DNA from: Dehalococcoidia bacterium | GTDB lineage: Bacteria > Chloroflexota > Dehalococcoidia > DSTF01 > JACRBR01 | NCBI GenBank assembly: GCA_021462855.1 | Contig: JAJTXQ010000040.1 | Span: 62,001 to 126,000 of the forward strand | Direction of reading: 5' to 3' | DNA length: 64,000 bases | Shown: positions 59,668 through 64,000 of the stretch, piece after piece | Position numbering within the stretch: the stretch's first letter is position 1 | Layout of the letters: each line of letters begins with the position of its first letter | Program-made: the position numbers and the translations under genes | The notes under the pieces: model-generated | What the model was told of the DNA's origin: nothing | Databases searched by the model: none | What the model saw: only the letters and a program-made list of their open reading frames with translations

Positions 59668-59910
59668 ATGGCGAAGCAACGCGTGAAGTTCACGTTCCCG
59701 CAAGAGCTCATCACGCTGCCCATCATCTACGAGCTCGGCAAGCAGTTCAGCATCGTCACCAATGTCCGGCGCGCCGACGTGACGGAGGATCGCGGCTGGG
59801 TCGTGCTGGAACTCGAAGGACAGATCGAGGAGATCGAACGCGGGCTCGACTGGGTCGCCAGCAAGGGCGTCCGCATCGACCCCGTGCCCGGTGATATCGT
59901 CGAAGGATAA
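59668..59910 (+). CDS. NIL-domain protein
   Basis: 80 residues: QRVKFTFPQELITLPIIYELGKQFSIVTNVRRADVTEDRGWVVLELEGQIEEIERGLDWVASKGVRIDPV is a complete NIL domain, the ferredoxin-like ligand-binding fold first known from methionine ABC transporters (NIL = Asn-Ile-Leu region). No Fe-S cysteines are attached. GAGGAGA precedes ATG 59668. An alternative GTG at 59638, 6 nt after TATCCT, would add 10 residues as a leaderless start. Placed between thrC and a ThiS-like gene, it probably handles or senses a sulfur amino acid. Confidence 0.85.
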   Translation: MAKQRVKFTFPQELITLPIIYELGKQFSIVTNVRRADVTEDRGWVVLELEGQIEEIERGLDWVASKGVRIDPVPGDIVEG

Positions 59911-59954
59911 CCAGGCGGCGCGCCGCCGGCCGCGCGCACCACGAGGAACCGACC

Positions 59955-60230
59955 ATGGCAACCATCCGCATTCCCATGCCGCTGCGCAAGCTCACGAACG
60001 ACGCCGAGACCGTCTCATCCGACGCGGGCAGCCTCGCGGAGGCGATCGACGGGCTCGAAGCCACGTACCCCGGCATCAAGGAGCGCCTGTGCGACGAGGC
60101 CGGTGGCATCCGCCGGTTCGTGAACATCTACGTCAACGGCGAAGATGTCCGCTTCCTCGACAACATCAACACGCGACTCGGCGCGAACGACGAAGTCAGC
60201 ATTGTGCCGGCCGTGGCCGGCGGAGCATAG
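59955..60230 (+). CDS. ThiS/MoaD-like sulfur-carrier protein ending Gly-Gly-Ala
   Basis: 91 residues with the ubiquitin-like fold: TIRIPMPLRKLTNDAETVSSDAGSLAEAIDGLEATYPGIKERL and RRFVNIYVNGEDVRFLDNINTRLGANDEVSIVPAVAGGA. MoaD and ThiS end in Gly-Gly, which is adenylated and thiocarboxylated. Here one Ala follows, as in carriers that need a protease to expose the Gly-Gly, such as HcyS of Wolinella. Downstream of thrC and NIL genes, it is a good candidate sulfur donor for homocysteine or a related product. No E1-like or JAMM protease gene is in the window. Confidence 0.88.
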   Translation: MATIRIPMPLRKLTNDAETVSSDAGSLAEAIDGLEATYPGIKERLCDEAGGIRRFVNIYVNGEDVRFLDNINTRLGANDEVSIVPAVAGGA

Positions 60231-60234
60231 CGCC

Positions 60235-61467
60235 ATGAACGACGACGCCGCGCCGGCCGCCGGCGTCCCCACCGGCGTGCGCCTGACGGCGCTCGACCCG
60301 GAGTTCCGCGCCGACCCGCACCCGAACCTCGACGCGCTGCGCGCGGCCGATCCGGTGCACCACGACCAGGTGCTGCATCGCTACTACCTGACGGGCCACG
60401 ACGAGATCGATGCGACGCTGCGCGACCGCTCGTACTCCGTCGACCCGCGCAACGCCGCGCAGGGCACGTTCGAGGAGATGTTCCTCAACCGCGAGGACCG
60501 CGAAGGCCAGCCCAGCATGCTGTTCTCCGCCCCGCCGTACCACACGCGGCTGCGCGGGCTCGTCAGCAAGGCGTTCACCCCGCGCGCGATCGAATCGATG
60601 GCGCCGGAGATCGAGCGCATCGCCGATGAGCTGCTCGAAGCCGTCTCCGGCGAGGAGACGTTCGACCTGATCGCGGCGTTCGCGGCGCCGCTGCCAACGA
60701 TCGTCATCGCCGAGATGCTCGGCGTCGACGTCGCGCAGCGCGCCGAGTTCAAGCGCTGGTCCGACGACGTGGTGCAGTTCTTCAACCCGATGATCTCGGG
60801 CGAGGACCGCGCCCGCGCGGAGCGGTCGGGCGAGTCGATGCGCGCGTACTTCGAGCGAGAGATCGCCGCGCGCCGCGCGCGGCCGACCGGCGACCTGGTC
60901 TCCGGCCTCGCCAACGCCGAGGAGGACGGCGACCGCCTCTCCGACGGCGAGATCATCACCATGTGCAATCTGCTGCTGACCGCGGGTAACGTCACGACCA
61001 CCGACCTTATCGGCAACGGCGTGCTGGCGCTGTTGCAGCACCCCGGCCAGTTCGCGTTGTTGCGCGACGACCCGTCGCTGATCAAGAACGCCGTCGAGGA
61101 GATGCTGCGCTACAACGGCCCGGTCACCGATTCCGGCCGCACGCCGATGAGCGACGTCGAGATCGGCGGCGTGCCGATCGCCGCCGGGCAGTCCGTGGGC
61201 ACATCGCTCGCCGCGGCGAACCACGACCCGGCGGTGTACCCCGAGCCGCACCGGTTCGACATCACGCGCGCGGACACGCACCACCACGCGTTCGGCGGGG
61301 GCGTGCACTTCTGCCTCGGCGCGCCGCTGGCGCGGCTCGAAGCGCAGATCGGCATCAACGCGCTCGTGCGCCGCTACCCGTCGTTGCGCCTGGCCGACCA
61401 GCGGCTCGAATGGAAGTCCGTGCCGGCGTTCCGCGGCCTCGCGCGGCTTCTCGTCCACCCGCGCTGA
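60235..61467 (+). CDS. Cytochrome P450
   Basis: 410 residues, soluble bacterial type. Heme Cys in HHAFGGGVHFCLGAPLARLEAQI; ExxR in AVEEMLRYNGPV; I helix LLLTAGNVTTTDLIGNG. In most P450s the I helix has an acid before Thr (AGxDT/AGxET); here it is Val (AGNVT), which should alter proton delivery to oxygen. ATG 60235 lies 4 nt after the ThiS-like stop, so it is co-transcribed with it. Substrate and redox partners are unknown. Confidence 0.93.
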   Translation: MNDDAAPAAGVPTGVRLTALDPEFRADPHPNLDALRAADPVHHDQVLHRYYLTGHDEIDATLRDRSYSVDPRNAAQGTFEEMFLNREDREGQPSMLFSAPPYHTRLRGLVSKAFTPRAIESMAPEIERIADELLEAVSGEETFDLIAAFAAPLPTIVIAEMLGVDVAQRAEFKRWSDDVVQFFNPMISGEDRARAERSGESMRAYFEREIAARRARPTGDLVSGLANAEEDGDRLSDGEIITMCNLLLTAGNVTTTDLIGNGVLALLQHPGQFALLRDDPSLIKNAVEEMLRYNGPVTDSGRTPMSDVEIGGVPIAAGQSVGTSLAAANHDPAVYPEPHRFDITRADTHHHAFGGGVHFCLGAPLARLEAQIGINALVRRYPSLRLADQRLEWKSVPAFRGLARLLVHPR

Positions 61468-61505
61468 CGCGTCAACCGGCGCCCGGCGCCGCGCCCGCGA
61501 TGCGG

Positions 61506-61517
61506 TACTCTTCGGCC
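61506..61517 (+). promoter_or_regulatory. Leaderless -10 (TACTCT) of argC
   Basis: TACTCT at 61506-61511, TCGGCC, then ATG at 61518. It would start the argCJB transcript. Confidence 0.5.
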
Positions 61518-62549
61518 ATGACGAAGCGCGTCGGCATCCTCAACGTCACCGGCTACGCGGGCGCCGAACTCGCGCGCATCCTGTACGCGCACCCGGGGGC
61601 CGACCTCGTCGCCGTCACGGGGCGCAGCGCCGCCGGCAAGCGGCTCGCCGAAGTGTTCCCGCACCTCTGGGCGATGGACATGCCGGTCGATGATGCGCTG
61701 CCCGGCGTCCTCGACATCGTGTTCTCGGCGCTGCCGCACGCGGCGGCGGCCGAGCAGCTGCTGCCCGTCATCGAATCCGGCGCGACGGTCATCGACCTCA
61801 GCGCGGACTTCCGCCTGAAGCGCGTGGAGGAGTACGAGCAGGCGTACAAGGTGACACACCCGGCGCCGCACCTGCTCCAGCGCGCCGTCTTTGGCCTGCC
61901 GGAGCTCCACCGCGAAGAGCTCGCATCGTGCGACCTGATCGCCGTGCCCGGGTGTCACTCGACGGGCGTGATCCTGGCGCTGGCGCCGCTGTGCGCCGCC
62001 GGCGTCATCGAGCGCGACGTGATCGCCGACACGAAGACGGGGCTGTCGGGCGCAGGGCGAGCGCTCAACCTCAACGTGCACTTCTCGGAGGCCGACGAGA
62101 ACGTCGCGCCGTACGGGCTCGACGGCCACCGCCACCTCGCCGAGATGACGCAGGAGCTCGGGCTGCTCGCCGAGGCGCCGCAGCCCGCCGTCACCTTCGT
62201 CCCGCACTACATCCCGATGGCGCGCGGGATCCTCAGCACGTGCTACGCGCGCACGCGGCCCGGCGCGCTTTCCGGCGGCCGCGCGCAGATCATGGACATG
62301 TACCGCGAGTTCTACCGCGATGCGCCGTTCGTCCGCGTGTCAGACGCCGCGCCCGGCACCAAGCACGTGATGGGCACGAACTACTGCGTGGTCCATCCCT
62401 CGGTCGACCTGCGCACCGGCGCGGTCGTTGTCGCGAGCGCGCTCGACAACCTCGGCAAGGGCGCGGCGGGCGCGGCGGTGCAGTGCATGAACGTGCGGCT
62501 CGGCTTGCCCGAGACGGCCGGGCTGCAGTCGCTCGCGCTCTTCCCGTAG
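61518..62549 (+). CDS. argC: N-acetyl-gamma-glutamyl-phosphate reductase
   Basis: 343 residues. VGILNVTGYAGAELARIL binds NADP; IDLSADFRL follows; the nucleophile Cys is in LIAVPGCHSTGVILAL, where many homologues have PGCYPT; FVPHYIPMARGILSTCY and VASALDNLGKGAAGAAVQCMN complete the family pattern. It reduces acetylglutamyl phosphate in arginine synthesis. ATG 61518 is chosen over the track start in the P450 gene. It heads an arg operon. Confidence 0.95.
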   Translation: MTKRVGILNVTGYAGAELARILYAHPGADLVAVTGRSAAGKRLAEVFPHLWAMDMPVDDALPGVLDIVFSALPHAAAAEQLLPVIESGATVIDLSADFRLKRVEEYEQAYKVTHPAPHLLQRAVFGLPELHREELASCDLIAVPGCHSTGVILALAPLCAAGVIERDVIADTKTGLSGAGRALNLNVHFSEADENVAPYGLDGHRHLAEMTQELGLLAEAPQPAVTFVPHYIPMARGILSTCYARTRPGALSGGRAQIMDMYREFYRDAPFVRVSDAAPGTKHVMGTNYCVVHPSVDLRTGAVVVASALDNLGKGAAGAAVQCMNVRLGLPETAGLQSLALFP

Positions 62550-63778
62550 TGAGGAAGCGCGCCCCTGCGCGGGGCATCGAGGAGATCGCCGGCGGCGGCG
62601 TCACGTCGCCGCAGGGATTCCGCGCGGGCGCGACGTTCGCCGGCATCAAGACGCTCGGCAAGGCGCCCCTCGACCTCGGTATCGTCGCCTCGGACGCGCC
62701 CTGCGTGTCGGCGGCGATGTTCACGCGCAGCGCGGTCAAGGGCGCGGCGGTGCAGGTGTCGATACGGCACGCGCGCCGCGGCGCGTTGCGCGCGATCATC
62801 GTCAACGCCGGCTGCTCGAACGTCGCGACCGGGGCAACGGGGCTGCGCGATGCGGAAGAGATGGCCGACCTTGCCGCGGGCCGGCTGCGCATCGAGCCGG
62901 CCGGGGTGATCGTCGGCAGCACCGGCGTCATCGGCCGCGCGCTGCCGATGGACAAGATCCGCGCCGGCGTGCCGAGGATCCGCCTCGCGCGGGACGGCGG
63001 CGCCCGCTTCGCCCGGGCGATCATGACCACCGACACGCGCCCGAAGGAGGCCGCCGTGCGGTTCCGCGCCGGCGGGCGAGCGTACACGATCGGCGCGTGC
63101 GCCAAGGGCGCCGGGATGATCCACCCCGACATGGCGACCATGTTCTGCTGGATCACGACGGACGCCGCCGTCGAGCGGCGCTTCCTGCAGCGCGCGCTCC
63201 GCAATGCGGTGGACGACTCGCTGAACATGATGAGCGTCGACGCCGACACCAGCACCAGCGACACGACGGCAATCCTCGCGAACGGCGCCGCCGGTGGCCC
63301 GCGCATCGTCGCCGGCACGCCCGCCGCCGCAGCCTTCGCCGCCGCCTTGCGCCACGTCTGCATCAGCATGGCGAAGATGCTCGCCCGCGACGGCGAAGGC
63401 GCGCAAAAGCTGATCGAGGTGCGTATCGAGGGGGCGGCGAACGACCGGCAGGCGCGCGCGGCCGCCCGCACGGTCACCGCGTCGCCGCTCGTGAAGGCGG
63501 CGGTGCACGGCAACGACCCGAACTGGGGGCGCCTGCTGATGGCGGTCGGGCGCAGCGGCGCGCGCATCGACCTGGATCGGGCGGGTGTGTGGATCGGCGA
63601 CCTGCCCGTCTACCGTCGCCTGCCGCTGCCATTCGACGAAGCGGCGGCGAGCGCCTGCCTGCGAAACGAGGAGGTGCTGCTCCGCGTTGATCTCGGCGTG
63701 GGGAAGGCATCGGCGACGGCGTGGGGCTGCGACCTGACGCCGGAATACGTGCACATCAACAGTGACTACACCACCTGA
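62549..63778 (+). CDS. argJ: Ornithine acetyltransferase/N-acetylglutamate synthase
   Basis: 409 residues. GGGVTSPQGFRAGATFAGIK starts the fold; IVNAGCSNVATGATGLRDAEEM and GSTGVIGRALPMDKI follow; the autocleavage site is in IGACAKGAGMIHPDMATMFCWITTDA, between Ala and the nucleophile Thr; the C-terminus has VHGNDPNWGRLLMAVGRSG. It recycles acetyl groups between ornithine and glutamate. The GTG start shares one base with the argC stop (TAGTG). It proves that a cyclic arginine pathway is likely here. Confidence 0.95.
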   Translation: MRKRAPARGIEEIAGGGVTSPQGFRAGATFAGIKTLGKAPLDLGIVASDAPCVSAAMFTRSAVKGAAVQVSIRHARRGALRAIIVNAGCSNVATGATGLRDAEEMADLAAGRLRIEPAGVIVGSTGVIGRALPMDKIRAGVPRIRLARDGGARFARAIMTTDTRPKEAAVRFRAGGRAYTIGACAKGAGMIHPDMATMFCWITTDAAVERRFLQRALRNAVDDSLNMMSVDADTSTSDTTAILANGAAGGPRIVAGTPAAAAFAAALRHVCISMAKMLARDGEGAQKLIEVRIEGAANDRQARAAARTVTASPLVKAAVHGNDPNWGRLLMAVGRSGARIDLDRAGVWIGDLPVYRRLPLPFDEAAASACLRNEEVLLRVDLGVGKASATAWGCDLTPEYVHINSDYTT

Positions 63779-64000
63779 CGCCGCGGAACGCCCGATCGTC
63801 GTGAAGCTCGGCGGGTCGACGCTGGGCGCGCACGACACGTCGCTGCGCGACATCGCCGCCGCGCGCCGCGATGGCAGCGCGATCGTCATCGTGCACGGCG
63901 GCGGCGCGGCGATCAGCGCGTGGCTCGCGCGCACAGGCGTCGAGCCGCGTTTCGTCCGCGGCCTGCGCGTGACCGACGAGGCGACGCTCGAGGTCGTCGT
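63762..64000 (+). CDS. argB: Acetylglutamate kinase, N-terminal part (cut by window edge)
   Basis: 79 codons are visible from GTG 63762, which overlaps the end of argJ by 17 nt. ERPIVVKLGGSTL is the nucleotide-binding start, and IVIVHGGGAAISAWLARTGVEPRFVRGLRVTDEATLEVV continues as in ArgB. It phosphorylates N-acetylglutamate. The gene was not in the track because it has no stop inside the window. Together with argC and argJ it forms an arginine operon that continues beyond the edge. Confidence 0.9.
   Translation, partial: MTTPPDAAERPIVVKLGGSTLGAHDTSLRDIAAARRDGSAIVIVHGGGAAISAWLARTGVEPRFVRGLRVTDEATLEVV

Overview
The window is very GC-rich bacterial chromosome, densely packed, with no rRNA, insertion sequence, prophage or CRISPR array that I could recognise. 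Gene content and style suggest a member of the Chloroflexota: Thr/Pro-rich extracytoplasmic linkers, beta-propeller lipoproteins, RNase Y, a Thermus-like isocitrate dehydrogenase with C-terminal extension, and threonine synthase grouped with NIL and ThiS-like proteins. The phylum call is an inference from style; no rRNA or marker tree was possible. Many genes carry a -10 hexamer ending 6-8 nt before the start codon, so leaderless initiation appears common, next to genes with clear Shine-Dalgarno sites (promoter +, RBS +).

Layout. 1-4.9 kb: a truncated TetR gene with its palindrome, a CAP-domain surface protein, an RDD membrane protein, a nucleoside hydrolase divergent from selD, and a vapBC-type toxin-antitoxin pair. 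selD is itself a selenoprotein gene: an in-frame TGA sits exactly at the catalytic position (residue 17, three residues before Lys20) and is followed by a SECIS-like hairpin; the ORF track loses the first 66 codons. 4.9-13.5 kb: glycogen synthase and a ROK sugar kinase (coupled), an MFS transporter, an M23 peptidase lipoprotein, an endonuclease III-like glycosylase, ribD, an EEP-family phosphoesterase and leuB. 13.5-17.2 kb: an ABC-2 type exporter behind a promoter, a 34-codon upstream ORF and an intrinsic terminator (candidate attenuator), then isocitrate dehydrogenase. 17.3-24.9 kb: a GMC oxidoreductase with small subunit, SOS-type recA with recX, a propeller lipoprotein, RNase Y, and a comB homologue interrupted by an amber codon.

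24.9-36.7 kb: a moxR-DUF58-transglutaminase operon whose transglutaminase has lost its catalytic Cys and His; yqeK-like HD hydrolase with a PPOX-family flavoprotein; hisH-hisA; ligA; a membrane GAF/HD-GYP protein. 36.8-45 kb: larE, then a leftward group (hybrid histidine kinase, MBL hydrolase, dienelactone hydrolase, CehA-like PHP hydrolase), then a FliA/WhiG-type sigma factor coupled to a degenerate Gfo/Idh/MocA-like gene, facing csrA. 45-50.3 kb: a CAU-anticodon tRNA, TetR plus an unclassified membrane protein, a DUF402 protein, argS and a second propeller lipoprotein.

50.3-56.6 kb is a leftward tetrapyrrole operon: MerR-type regulator, small ORF, precorrin-2 dehydrogenase, hemA, hemC, a cobA-hemD fusion and hemB. 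Together these take glutamyl-tRNA through uroporphyrinogen III to sirohydrochlorin (only glutamate-semialdehyde aminotransferase, hemL, is missing from this path here). 56.7-61.5 kb: a hypothetical gene with a BatD-like protein; thrC behind a structured leader; a NIL-domain protein; a ThiS/MoaD-like protein ending Gly-Gly-Ala; and a cytochrome P450. The thrC-NIL-ThiS group resembles protein-thiocarboxylate sulfur transfer to homocysteine. 61.5-64 kb: the start of an arginine operon, argC-argJ-argB, with argB cut by the window edge.
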